A stretch of 64,000 nt of DNA. Origin: Myxococcota bacterium. GTDB lineage: Bacteria > Myxococcota_A > UBA9160 > UBA4427. A program made the position numbers and the translations under genes. Under the pieces are notes generated by a model. It saw nothing but the letters and a program-made list of their open reading frames with translations. It was not told the DNA's origin and did not search any database. Location of the stretch: NCBI GenBank assembly GCA_041389495.1, contig JAWKRT010000007.1, positions 1 to 64,000 of the forward strand. Reading direction: 5' to 3'. Shown here piece after piece: positions 9,587 through 23,890 of this stretch (position 1 is its first letter; each line of letters begins with the position of its first letter).

Positions 9587-10582
9587 TCACCCCCCGTTGC
9601 CGGACTTCTCCGAGCTGCGAACGGCGTCCTCGTACTCGGGCGCTCCCTCCGGGACCACGAGCACCTGGCGATAGCGGCCGGAGCCCTCGCTCAACGTCGC
9701 GATTCCCTCCGCGTCGCGCAGCGCGACGTGGATGATGCGGCGGTCCTTCGGACTCATGGGGTCGAGTGCAACGGTCCGCCCGGAGTCCGCGGCGCGCTTC
9801 GCGGCGCGGTCCGCGAGCCGGCCGAGGAACTCCTCTCGCTTCTCCGATCGCCCATCCGCATCCACGATCACGCGGGGCGCATCGGCGTCGAGCTGCAGCG
9901 CCGCCTGGTTCGCAAGCATCTGGAGCGCGTCGATCGCGCGCCCATCACCCGCACTCAGGCGCTCGACTGCTTCGCCTCGGATCTGGAAGATCGTGAAGTC
10001 CCCCTCGGCGCTCTGCTCGATCTCGAACCCACCGAGCACCATGCGCTCGATGGCCCCGACCAGGAAGCGCCCCGCATCACTCAGCTCGCCGCGAACGGTT
10101 CCCTTCGACTCGCCGATCGGAGCGGAGGGCGCGGGCCCGGGCTCGTCGTCTTCGGCCGCTCGCGCTCGCGCACGGTCGCGACCACGACCGCCGTCGCGGT
10201 CCCGATCGCCGTCGCGATCGCGGCCTCCGTCGCGGTCGCGGCCCCCGTCGCGATCCCTCCGACCGTCCCGGTCTCTCCCGCGGCCGCGCTCGCGATCACC
10301 GCGGTCCCCTCGCTCTCCGCGCCCGCCGCGGTCGCGCCGGCCGCCCCTGTCGCCGCGATCTCCGCGATCGTCGGAGGCGCCGCCTCCCGCCGGTACGCGC
10401 GGCGCAGACGCCGGCGCCGCCACGACCAGCGCGCGGCCGGCCAGTCCGTGGACGGACAGCACGTCGAGCGTCGCGATCCGCAGCTCCGCGGCCTCGACGC
10501 CGAAGTATCGGGCGGCCTCCGCGACCGCGTCCTCGCGCGTCTCGGCGACGAACTCCCTGGGCTCTCTCTTGTGGTCGTACAT
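9587..10582 (-). CDS. khpB: RNA-binding protein KhpB/Jag with long Arg-Asp-Gly linker
   Basis: A 331-residue protein. Residues 1-52 form a Jag-N domain (EFVAETREDAVAEAARYFGV), residues about 71-141 are an almost pure R/D/G low-complexity linker built of RDRDGG-type units, about 165-245 fit the KH domain (GRFLVGAIERMVLGGFEIE) and about 246-311 the R3H domain (LDPMSPKDRRIIHVALRD). KhpB binds RNA, usually with KhpA, and is linked to division and cell-wall growth. It follows yidC as expected. The expanded linker is the unusual part. Confidence 0.92.
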   Translation of the reverse strand: MYDHKREPREFVAETREDAVAEAARYFGVEAAELRIATLDVLSVHGLAGRALVVAAPASAPRVPAGGGASDDRGDRGDRGGRRDRGGRGERGDRGDRERGRGRDRDGRRDRDGGRDRDGGRDRDGDRDRDGGRGRDRARARAAEDDEPGPAPSAPIGESKGTVRGELSDAGRFLVGAIERMVLGGFEIEQSAEGDFTIFQIRGEAVERLSAGDGRAIDALQMLANQAALQLDADAPRVIVDADGRSEKREEFLGRLADRAAKRAADSGRTVALDPMSPKDRRIIHVALRDAEGIATLSEGSGRYRQVLVVPEGAPEYEDAVRSSEKSGNGG

Positions 10583-10622
10583 CGATGACTCTCCCTCGTC
10601 GGATGCCGCTATGCGCCGTCTC

Positions 10623-12338
10623 TCAGGCGCCCGCCGGCTTCATGTTCCGCCCGATCCACCACTGGTGCGCGATGCCGAGGAAGTTGCTCAGCATGTAGTA
10701 GAGCACCAGGCCGGACGGAAACTGGTAGAAGAGCACCAGCATCATGATGGGCATCATCACCATCATCATGCGCTGCTGCGCGGGATCGGGGCCGGCGGGC
10801 TGGAACTTCGCCTGCACCGCCATGCTCACCGACATCAGGATCGGGAGCACGCGGAACGGGAGGCCGACCCCCGGAATCGTGAACAGGGATTCCGGAGCTG
10901 ACAGATCTGTCATCCAGAGCACGAACGGCGCGTGCCGCAGCTCGATCGAGCTCTGCAGCGCGTAGAAGAGCCCGATGAACACCGGCATCTGCAGGAGCAG
11001 CGGCAGACACCCACCGAGCGGGTTGACGCCGCTCTCGCGGTAGAGCGACATCATCGCCTGCGACTGCTTCTCGCGGTCGTCTCCGTACTTCTCCTGGATC
11101 TCCTTCATCTGCGGCTGCAGCTTCCGCATCTTCTCCATCGACTTCATCTGCTTCTGGAGGATGGGAAGCGTCGCGACGCGCACGAGCAGCGTCAGCGCGA
11201 TGATCGCGACGCCATAGTTCGGCACGATGCTGTACAGCGCGCGCAGCAGCCAGAGGAAGAAGTGCGTGAGCGGCTCGAGCCAGCGATAGCCGAGGTCGAT
11301 CGACCGCTGCAGGTTCGCGCCGAACGCGAGCAGCTCGTTTTCGAGCTTCGGCCCGACGTAGCCCTCGAACTCCTGCGTGATGCGGTTGCCCGACGGCAAC
11401 GCGATCGGCGCATAGCGGAACACGTTGACCGCCGACGCTCCGAACAGTCCGTCGCGCGCGGGCGTGCCCACTGAAGTCCGCGCGTAGATCGTCGCTGCAC
11501 CGGCCGTGCGACGCGGTGCGAGCACGCCGATGAAGTACTTCGTATCGACGCCGAACCACTCGAGGCCGCCTTCGCCCGCCTCGTTCGGCTCGCCCTTGTC
11601 GCCGCCGAGCCCGAGGAAGCCGCTCGAACCCACGCTCTCGACGGCCACGCGACGCACCGAGCCGTCGTGCAACGTCACGAGCGAGAGCTGTCGATAGTCG
11701 TTTCCGTGCACCTGGTTCGCGGGCCACTCGACCGCGAACCGCGGCGAGAGCAGCTCGCCCGACGCGTTCTCGACCGACACCGAGAACTCGAACGCGTGAC
11801 CGTCCGGCTCGAACCGGAACGTCTTCCGAACGGTGACGCCGCGCCGCGTGAGCACGAACGACGCTCCGTGCTCGCTCCGCTCTTCGACGGCGAAGGACGC
11901 GGCGCGCAGATCGCCGAGCCCGAGCTCCTCGAAGGGCGTCGCTCCCACGCGCACCGGCGCCGTCTCGGGCGCCAGGAGCAGATCGATCGGCGCCTCGCCC
12001 GGCGGGTCCCAGCTCACGTAGTCCGTGATCTCGTACGAGACGAGCACGGCGCCGCGACTGCTCAGGACGGCGCGGTAGTCGTCGCCGCGGATCTCGATCC
12101 GCTCCTCCGGTGCATCGGGAAGCGCCGGCGGCGCGCTCGCTTCGAGCGCCGGCGACTCCGCGACGGTGCGCGGGTCCGCTTGCGCCGCCGCGGCGTTCGC
12201 CTCGGACGCGACGCCCGGGGACGCGCCCTGTTCGACCTTCTCGGCGTCCGCACCTTCCGGTGTGCGCGACTGCTGGCTCGTCCACAGCGTGACGACGAGC
12301 AGCGACAGCACCACGGCGAGCAGGAAGTTCCGATCCAA
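10623..12338 (-). CDS. yidC: Membrane protein insertase YidC
   Basis: A 571-residue protein of the long Gram-negative type. An N-terminal membrane anchor (MDRNFLLAVVLSLLVVTLW) is followed by a large periplasmic beta domain. The C-terminal insertase core contains LTHFFLWLLRALYSIVPNYGVAII, the KQMKSMEKMRKLQPQMKEIQ coiled stretch, MMSLYRESGVNPLGGCLPLL and a final hairpin ending NFLGIAHQWWIGRNMKP. The start is TTG with GGAG 11 nt upstream; no better start fits the anchor. YidC inserts proteins such as the ATP synthase a and c subunits, with or without SecYEG. Confidence 0.96.
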   Translation of the reverse strand: MDRNFLLAVVLSLLVVTLWTSQQSRTPEGADAEKVEQGASPGVASEANAAAAQADPRTVAESPALEASAPPALPDAPEERIEIRGDDYRAVLSSRGAVLVSYEITDYVSWDPPGEAPIDLLLAPETAPVRVGATPFEELGLGDLRAASFAVEERSEHGASFVLTRRGVTVRKTFRFEPDGHAFEFSVSVENASGELLSPRFAVEWPANQVHGNDYRQLSLVTLHDGSVRRVAVESVGSSGFLGLGGDKGEPNEAGEGGLEWFGVDTKYFIGVLAPRRTAGAATIYARTSVGTPARDGLFGASAVNVFRYAPIALPSGNRITQEFEGYVGPKLENELLAFGANLQRSIDLGYRWLEPLTHFFLWLLRALYSIVPNYGVAIIALTLLVRVATLPILQKQMKSMEKMRKLQPQMKEIQEKYGDDREKQSQAMMSLYRESGVNPLGGCLPLLLQMPVFIGLFYALQSSIELRHAPFVLWMTDLSAPESLFTIPGVGLPFRVLPILMSVSMAVQAKFQPAGPDPAQQRMMMVMMPIMMLVLFYQFPSGLVLYYMLSNFLGIAHQWWIGRNMKPAGA

Positions 12339-12350
12339 GGCCTGACGCTC

Positions 12351-12623
12351 CTAGCTCGCTCGGCGCGCCGACGGACGCGCGGGAGGTACGGGATCGAATC
12401 CGCCCTCGCAGAGCGGATGACACCGAGCGATTCGAGTCGCGGCGAGTCGGCTGCCGCGCACGACGCCGTGCACCTGCAGCGCCTGCGACGCGTAGGACGA
12501 GCAGCTCGGGTGGAAGCGGCAGCGCGGCCCGAAGAACGGCGAGACGAAGCGCTGATAGACGCCGATCGATGCGCACGCCGTTCGAACGACAGCGTCGCCG
12601 AGACGTCCCCCCGCCGCGCTCAC
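12351..12623 (-). CDS. yidD: Membrane protein insertion efficiency factor YidD
   Basis: A 90-residue product from a GTG whose GTGA overlaps the rnpA stop. The signature IGVYQRFVSPFFGPRCRFHP, then SCSSYASQALQVHGVVRG and RIARCHPLCEGGFDPVPP, identifies YidD, a small amphipathic inner-membrane protein helping YidC. The longer open frame upstream lies inside rnpA and shows no family sequence. Order rpmH-rnpA-yidD-yidC is canonical. Confidence 0.93.
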   Translation of the reverse strand: MSAAGGRLGDAVVRTACASIGVYQRFVSPFFGPRCRFHPSCSSYASQALQVHGVVRGSRLAATRIARCHPLCEGGFDPVPPARPSARRAS

Positions 12624-12997
12624 GACTGCGCCCGCGCGCGGCGCCGGAACATCGCGCTGAGCCGCTCGCCGACGACGTCGGGGCGGAGCTCCGCCGCCTC
12701 CCGCCTCGCGATCACGACGATGTCGAGACCCGCTTCGGGCACCGGAAGTGCAGACGCACAGGTGCGGAACCACGTGCGAACGGCGCGCTTCACGCGATTT
12801 CGCGCGACCGCGTTTCCGACCCTTCGACTCGCCGTGATGCCGAGACGCGCGCGACCGGTCGCTCGTGGCCCCGGTGGCGACAGCAGCACGACGAACTCGC
12901 GCGAGCTCATGCGCTCCGAGTTCGCGGACACCCGTCGGTAGTCACGCGACGAACGGAGGCGATCCGACCGCCGGAAACGGCCGGTACCCGAGCTCAT
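12620..12997 (-). CDS. rnpA: Ribonuclease P protein component
   Basis: A 125-residue basic protein with FRRSDRLRSSRDYRRV at the N-terminus and the RNR motif in RRVGNAVARNRVKRAVRTWF, which contacts the catalytic RNA. It assists maturation of tRNA 5' ends. The ATG is 2 nt from the rpmH stop, so the two are cotranscribed. The RNase P RNA itself is not in this window. Confidence 0.95.
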   Translation of the reverse strand: MSSGTGRFRRSDRLRSSRDYRRVSANSERMSSREFVVLLSPPGPRATGRARLGITASRRVGNAVARNRVKRAVRTWFRTCASALPVPEAGLDIVVIARREAAELRPDVVGERLSAMFRRRARAQS

Positions 12998-12999
12998 TG

Positions 13000-13149
13000 C
13001 TATTTGGACGGCGTGGTCGCGGCCAGCCGCTTGCGACCCTTTGCGCGGCGCCGCTTCAGAACGTTGCGACCACCTGCGGTCTTCATTCGGGCGCGGAAGC
13101 CGTGCGTTCGACGGCGGCGGATTCGGCTCGGCTGATACGTTCGCTTCAT
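13000..13149 (-). CDS. rpmH: 50S ribosomal protein L34
   Basis: A 49-residue highly basic protein beginning MKRTYQPSRIRRRRTHGFRA and containing MKTAGGRNVLKRRRAKGRKRL, essentially the universal L34 sequence. The ATG at 13147-13149 is fixed by the conserved start. A much longer frame continues upstream but is non-coding. It is the first gene of the leftward cluster and starts at the strand-switch point next to dnaN. Confidence 0.97.
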   Translation of the reverse strand: MKRTYQPSRIRRRRTHGFRARMKTAGGRNVLKRRRAKGRKRLAATTPSK

Positions 13150-13614
13150 GGTCTCGCGTCTTTCCCGGATCCCCGAGGTCGAGGGGATCGGTCGGCGTGG
13201 TCTCGCTGTGTGGATGGCGCGCGGCGATGGAGCCGCGGCCGAGCGCTCGGAACGGGTGCGCTCGAGAGCCCGCGGAGGATACCGGCGGCGCGGCGTGTCG
13301 CCACCCGAATCCGCCGCCGGTCGGCGCCTTCCAATCGCGTTCGCGACGACGTGCCGACGCCGCGGTCGTGGTAGTATCGCCGCCGCGAACCCCTCTGGCT
13401 CCGAGCCCTGCCGGGCAGGCGTCGGGAAGTCGCCACCCGGTCGGTCCCGCGCACCGAGCGCACCGAGAAGAACCTTCCTCCGATCGCGGAGATACGTGGG
13501 TTCTGTCGATCCGATCCGACGCCTTCTCCTACGACTTCCTCCTTCCTTCGAGAGAGTCGGAAAGAGAGGAGAGGCGAACGTGATCCAGAAGAACCGCAAG
13601 GAGATCATGCGGCC
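13150..13614. other. 465-bp divergent intergenic region, replication-origin candidate without dnaA
   Basis: Between rpmH (minus) and dnaN (plus), where dnaA and oriC usually lie. Within this window every gene to the left is on the minus strand and every gene to the right, up to tmk, on the plus strand, the pattern expected at an origin. I found no consensus DnaA box (TTATCCACA); the closest is TGTGGATGG at 13209. There is no clear AT-rich unwinding element. Just before dnaN a 12-codon GTG-to-TGA frame (13580-13618) overlaps the dnaN start; AAGGAG at 13598-13603 serves dnaN. Confidence 0.45.
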
Positions 13615-14739
13615 ATGAAGCTCGTGATTGCGAAGAGTGAGCTGCAGAGGGGCCTGAACCGGATCCAGGCCATCGTCGAGAAGCGCAACTCGATGCCGAT
13701 CCTCGCGAACGTCCTCCTCGAGGCCCAGGGCAAGGGCGAGGAGGGCTCGCTCCGCCTCGCCGCGACCGACCTCGAGGTGGGCATCCAGGACGTCCATCGG
13801 GCGGAGGTCAAGAAGGACGGCGGCCTCACCGTCTCCGCGAAGAAGCTCTACGAGATCGTGCGCGAGCTCCCCGACGAGCCCATCGAGCTCGAGGCGACCA
13901 AGAACTCGTTCCTCTCGATCCGCTGTGCGCGAGTCAGCTTCACGCTCGCCGGCACGGCGCCGGAGGAGTACCCGACGCTCCCGAGCTTCGCGCCCGAGAA
14001 GACCGTCGTGGTCCCCGCGGCCGTGCTCGCTGCGATGATCGAGCGGACGATGTACGCGGCCTCGCTCGACGAGACCCGGTACAACCTCAACGGCGTGCAC
14101 CTCGAGGTGCTCGCGGACAGCGGCAAGCTGCGCATGGTGGCGACGGACGGCCACCGCCTCGCGAGCGTCGACCGCAGCTTCGGCGACGACGTGAGCGCGC
14201 TCGCCAGCGGCGTGATCATTCCCCGCAAGGGGCTGGGCGAGCTGAAGCGGCTCGTCGACGAGGACGACGCCGACGAGATCGAGCTCGCTTTCGAGGGCAA
14301 CAGCGGTCTCGCGCGCAAGGGCGCCGTCACGCTCGTCATGCGCCTGATCGAGGGCGAGTTCCCGAACTACGGGCAGGTCGTCCCGAAGAACGTGACACGG
14401 CGGGTCACGCTCCCCGCCGAGAACCTCGCCCACGCGCTGCGCCGCGTCGCCCTGCTCTCCTCGGAGCGGAGCCGCGCGGTCAAGCTCGAGATCGGCGACC
14501 ACAAGCTCGCCGTCTCGTCGAGCAACCCCGACCTCGGCGATGCCCGCGAGGAGCTCGACATCGACTACGACGGCGAGCCGCTCGCGATCGGCTTCAACGC
14601 GCGATACCTGCTCGACGTGCTCGGAGCGCTCCGCACCAAGGAGGTGACGCTCGGGTTCCAGGACGAGCTGTCACCGGCGAAGCTCGCACCGACCGACGAC
14701 GAGGACACCCTCGCGGTCGTCATGCCCATGCGGATCTAG
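13615..14739 (+). CDS. dnaN: DNA polymerase III beta sliding clamp
   Basis: A 374-residue protein with three repeated clamp domains: MKLVIAKSELQRGLNRIQAI, then LPSFAPEKTVVVPAAVLAAMIERT and GVHLEVLADSGKLRMVATDGHRLA, ending with the invariant MPMRI-type tail (VVMPMRI). It forms the ring that tethers replicative polymerase. SD AAGGAG precedes the ATG by 11 nt. It is the first rightward gene; unlike the usual dnaA-dnaN-recF-gyrB order, neither dnaA nor recF flanks it. Confidence 0.97.
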   Translation: MKLVIAKSELQRGLNRIQAIVEKRNSMPILANVLLEAQGKGEEGSLRLAATDLEVGIQDVHRAEVKKDGGLTVSAKKLYEIVRELPDEPIELEATKNSFLSIRCARVSFTLAGTAPEEYPTLPSFAPEKTVVVPAAVLAAMIERTMYAASLDETRYNLNGVHLEVLADSGKLRMVATDGHRLASVDRSFGDDVSALASGVIIPRKGLGELKRLVDEDDADEIELAFEGNSGLARKGAVTLVMRLIEGEFPNYGQVVPKNVTRRVTLPAENLAHALRRVALLSSERSRAVKLEIGDHKLAVSSSNPDLGDAREELDIDYDGEPLAIGFNARYLLDVLGALRTKEVTLGFQDELSPAKLAPTDDEDTLAVVMPMRI

Positions 14740-15152
14740 CCGGCGCGGGGGCTTTGCGAACGCGCTCGCACGAGCGGGCGCGCTCCGCGTCGCGAGTGGG
14801 CGCGAAAAGGCGAACTCGGAGCCTTTACGCGCACTTACCCTTCGACTACGCTCGCCCTCGCGCTCGCCCCGTCCCATCCTTAGAGGGCGGCTCCACCACC
14901 TGCGGTGGAGCCGCGACTCCCGAAGGCGGACGGAGGTCACCCCCGACCGGGCGCAGCACGTGACTGCCGGCCTTCGTGGCGCGTGACCCGAGGCGACGAC
15001 GGGACTGGACAGGACTTGGCCGACGCTGACGAGCCGGACGGCGTTTGCTCGCCGATCCACGCTCGACCTGCAGCAGTGCAGCGACCCGCAGGCTGCGCTG
15101 CCTTGACGAGCTGGCGCGATGTCGGCTCGAGGATCGACGGGATCGAGCACCT
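14740..15152 (+). other. 413-bp dnaN-gyrB gap with a perfect hairpin; no recF
   Basis: No protein with RecF features can be read here in any frame. The main feature is a perfect 11-bp inverted repeat, GCGGCTCCACC (14887-14897) and GGTGGAGCCGC (14904-14914), with a 6-nt loop. No T-run follows, so it is not a textbook terminator; it may be a processing or regulatory structure in the gyrBA leader. The rest holds nothing I can identify. Confidence 0.5.
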
Positions 15153-17594
<2,442 letters not shown>

Positions 17595-17609
17595 CGCGCG
17601 GAGAGGGAC

Positions 17610-20195
<2,586 letters not shown>

Positions 20196-20217
20196 CACCG
20201 AGGAGCGCGCGAGCCCC

Positions 20218-21537
<1,320 letters not shown>

Positions 21538-21597
21538 GGCCCCGGGGGCGAGCGGCTAGCATCCGCCGGCCCTCGGACCGCGTGGAGGGCTTCCGCG

Positions 21598-21930
21598 TTG
21601 GGCTTTCCGCGTCCTCGATTGCCGAAGCCTCCCGAGTCCGGAAGGCGTCGGCAGGCCAAGGCCTATGAAGGCGCCTTCGAAGCCGTCGCGGCCGTCATCA
21701 TCGCGGCGCTGCTCGGATATGGCGCCGACGCGAAGCTCGGCAGCACGCCGTGGGGGCTGCTCGTCGGCGTCGCGATCGGCTTCGCGGCGATGGTGCTTCG
21801 ATTGTTCCGGCTCGGGCGCGAGCTCGAGCTCGTGGATGCGCCGCGCGCCGGGACACCGGGTGAACGGGAGACCGGCGAGGAAGCTGGCGCGAGCGACGGG
21901 AGCGACGACGGGCCCGGCCCGCCCCGCTGA
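21598..21930 (+). CDS. AtpZ/AtpI-family small membrane protein
   Basis: A 110-residue protein with two hydrophobic helices (about 27-44 and 52-69) joined by GADAKLGSTPWGLLVGVAIGF. This resembles the AtpZ/AtpI family (putative F0F1-ATPase subunit) that precedes atpI-atpB-atpE in many bacteria; members are implicated in c-ring assembly or Mg/Ca handling. The start is TTG with GGAGGG 8 nt upstream. The C-terminal 35 residues are acidic and disordered. Confidence 0.75.
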   Translation: MGFPRPRLPKPPESGRRRQAKAYEGAFEAVAAVIIAALLGYGADAKLGSTPWGLLVGVAIGFAAMVLRLFRLGRELELVDAPRAGTPGERETGEEAGASDGSDDGPGPPR

Positions 21931-21993
21931 CGGCGCGTCGAGTCAGGGCGAGCGCGGGTCGGGTGGAGCCGGCCACCGCAGGATGCAGGCGAC

Positions 21994-22485
21994 GTGAGGA
22001 TCCGCGACGACATCGAGGGCATGAGCCTCGCCCTGAGCGCCGGCGCCGTCGGCGCCGCGTACGCGCTCGCGCCCGCGCCGTTCGCCGACGGTCTCGCGAT
22101 CGGCGCGGCGATCGAGGCGCTCAACCTGCGCGCGCAGGTGCGCGCGGCGCGCCACTTCTTCCGCGCGAGCGCCGACGCCGAGCAGGGTGCCGGCCCGTGG
22201 ATCGGCGGCTTCGGGTTCCGCTTCGGTCTGACGGCCGCGGCCGTGATCGCGGCGCTGCATTTTGGTACCGATCCCGCCGGCCTGCTCCTCGGACTCTCGC
22301 TCGCGATGCCCGCGGTCGTGGTCTGGGCGTGGCGCAACCGGCCGCCGGTCGTCGCGCACGAGCTCGCCGCACCCCTCGAGCCCGACGACCCGAGCTGGGA
22401 CAACTGGAGCATCTGGCGCGCCACCGAGGTCGAGCCGCCGACCGACGAAGAGCGCGACGACAGAGGAATGCAGATCATCCCATGA
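21994..22485 (+). CDS. atpI: ATP synthase protein I-like (AtpI)
   Basis: A 163-residue membrane protein with about four hydrophobic segments (LALSAGAVGAAYALAP, FADGLAIGAAIEALNL, FRFGLTAAAVIAALHFG, GLLLGLSLAMPAVVVWAW) and an acidic cytoplasmic tail. Its position directly before atpB, with an ATGA overlap, is that of the AtpI assembly factor for the c-ring. Sequence conservation in this family is low, so the call rests mainly on topology and context. Start is GTG. Confidence 0.65.
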   Translation: MRIRDDIEGMSLALSAGAVGAAYALAPAPFADGLAIGAAIEALNLRAQVRAARHFFRASADAEQGAGPWIGGFGFRFGLTAAAVIAALHFGTDPAGLLLGLSLAMPAVVVWAWRNRPPVVAHELAAPLEPDDPSWDNWSIWRATEVEPPTDEERDDRGMQIIP

Positions 22486-23189
22486 GCATCTACGACCTCG
22501 TTCCCGGCCATCTCCCCGTCGTCTACTCGGCGTCGCTGCTCGCCGCCGCGCTGCTCGTGCTCGCCGGCCTCTCGGTGAAGCGCAAGATCGAGGCCGGCGG
22601 TGTCGTGCCCGACCGGGGCATCACGCTGCGCAACGTCTTCGAGGCGATCGTCGAGTACCTGCTCGACATGGCGGACGCGACGATGGGCCACGAGGGGCGC
22701 AAGTACCTCGGCGTCGTGTGCTCCATCTTCTTCTTCATCCTGATCGCGAACCTGATGGGACTCGTGCCGCTCGTCGGCGGCGCGACGAGCTACGTCGAAG
22801 CGGCGTGCGCCTGGGCCATCATCGCGTTCCTCGTCTACAACTTCGTCGGCATCAAGACGCACGGGTGGAAGTACGTCTACCAGTTCATGGGGCCGTCGCT
22901 GCTCGACCTCCACGTCGGCGGCAGGAAGTTCCACGTGCGTGCGCTGGCGCCGCTCTTCCTTCCGCTCGAGCTGCTGCTCCACGGTGCGCGCATCCTCACG
23001 CTCACGGTCCGCCTCCTCGCCAACATGTTCGCCGACCACACGGTCGTCGGCGTGTGGATCAGCATGGTGCCCATCGCGGTGCCCGCGATCTTCATGGGCC
23101 TCGGGACGCTCGTCGCGTTCCTGCAGGCCTTCGTGTTCGCCCTCCTCACGATGATCTACATCGGATCTGCGCTCGAAGAAGCGCACTAA
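22482..23189 (+). CDS. atpB: ATP synthase Fo a subunit
   Basis: A 235-residue polytopic protein. The essential Arg is Arg177 in LTLTVRLLANMFADH, matching Arg210 of E. coli. FIL(I)ANLMGLVP and the terminal AFVFALLTMIYIGSALEEAH are typical of subunit a, which provides the two ion half-channels to the c-ring. The ATG overlaps the atpI stop by 4 nt. The longer upstream frame is antisense-like noise. Confidence 0.96.
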   Translation: MSIYDLVPGHLPVVYSASLLAAALLVLAGLSVKRKIEAGGVVPDRGITLRNVFEAIVEYLLDMADATMGHEGRKYLGVVCSIFFFILIANLMGLVPLVGGATSYVEAACAWAIIAFLVYNFVGIKTHGWKYVYQFMGPSLLDLHVGGRKFHVRALAPLFLPLELLLHGARILTLTVRLLANMFADHTVVGVWISMVPIAVPAIFMGLGTLVAFLQAFVFALLTMIYIGSALEEAH

Positions 23190-23223
23190 CCAGAACGACG
23201 CACCTCACAAAGGAGATCTCGTC

Positions 23224-23535
23224 ATGCGTAAGTTTGCGAAGCTGGTCCTGTGGACCCTGGTTGCGACGGTCCTGCCGGCCGCCGCGATGGCCGAGGACGG
23301 CAGCGGCAGCGGCGCGCTCGGCGCGGGCCTCGGCGCCGGCATCGCGATCGGCCTCTCGGCCCTCGGCTGCGGCCTCGGCCAGGGCATCACGGCCGCGAAC
23401 ACGACGGCCGGCATCGCGCGCAACCCCGGCGCGGCGGGCTCGATGTTCACGAACTTCATCCTCGCGATGGTCCTCATCGAGTCGATCGCGATCTACGGCC
23501 TCGTGATCGCGTTCCTCCTGCAGGGCAAGGTCTGA
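23224..23535 (+). CDS. atpE: ATP synthase Fo c subunit with signal peptide
   Basis: A 103-residue proteolipid. Residues 1-23 form a signal peptide ending AAMA before EDG, so the mature subunit is about 80 residues. The first helix is Gly-rich (LGAGLGAGIAIGLSALGCG), the polar loop is ARNP, and the ion-binding Glu86 is in VLIESIAIYGLVIAF. Gln53 and Ser87 accompany Glu86, a combination seen in Na+-binding c-rings, although the following Thr is Ile here. AAGGAGAT precedes the start. A strong hairpin follows at 23584. Confidence 0.95.
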   Translation: MRKFAKLVLWTLVATVLPAAAMAEDGSGSGALGAGLGAGIAIGLSALGCGLGQGITAANTTAGIARNPGAAGSMFTNFILAMVLIESIAIYGLVIAFLLQGKV

Positions 23536-23583
23536 TCGTTCGCGCCGGGCGCACCCGGCGCGTGCGCCGCGGTCCCCGCTCGC

Positions 23584-23622
23584 GCGTCTCCCTCGACGGC
23601 ATCGCGCCGTCGAGGGAGACGC
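23584..23622 (+). terminator. 16-bp perfect hairpin after atpE
   Basis: GCGTCTCCCTCGACGG (23584-23599) is perfectly complementary to 23607-23622, with a 7-nt loop. It lies 48 nt after the atpE stop. No T-run follows, so termination would be atypical; it could also be a 3'-stabilising stem. It abuts a second, larger inverted repeat. Confidence 0.6.
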
Positions 23623-23689
23623 TGGGTGGCGACCAGGAGCGGGGTTCACCCCGTTACGACCCCGCTCCATACCGAGGCCGCCACCCAGC
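23621..23689. repeat. Two-tier inverted repeat (REP-like or structured RNA)
   Basis: Outer arms GCTGGGTGGC (23621-23630) and GCCACCCAGC (23680-23689) enclose inner arms GGAGCGGGGT (23636-23645) and ACCCCGCTCC (23659-23668) around a 13-nt loop. Both pairs are perfect. The first two bases are shared with the preceding hairpin. A further GACGCC/GGCGTC stem (23738-23753) follows before tmk. The rest of the 355-bp atpE-tmk gap holds no gene I can support. Confidence 0.6.
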
Positions 23690-23890
23690 GCCTCCGGACC
23701 CGTCGACCCCCGGTCCCGATGAAGGGGTAGGACGGGCGACGCCCAACGGCGTCACCCCGCGAAGAGAGCAAGCAGCGTGCCCGCGCGCGTGCGCGGCGCG
23801 CATGCGCGCAACCGCGCGGATTCGCGCGCGCTCGGCGCGCGCACCGGAGCGCGCGCCGCACGTCCGGGTCCGCGCGTTCACGGGCCGCGC

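Noticed and set aside
13209..13217. TGTGGATGG as a DnaA box
   Set aside because: Two mismatches from TGTGGATAA and isolated; no cluster of similar 9-mers was found in the gap.
13580..13618. 12-codon leader frame overlapping the dnaN start
   Set aside because: The only good ribosome binding site lies inside it and serves dnaN; there is no evidence that it is translated.
14671..15150. 159-codon minus-strand frame in the dnaN-gyrB gap
   Set aside because: It is partly antisense to dnaN, has no recognisable domain and no RecF features.
22932..22945. GTTCCACGTG half-match inside atpB as a third parS
   Set aside because: Only one half-site matches; the second arm is not GTGGAAC, and the bases are explained by conserved coding sequence.
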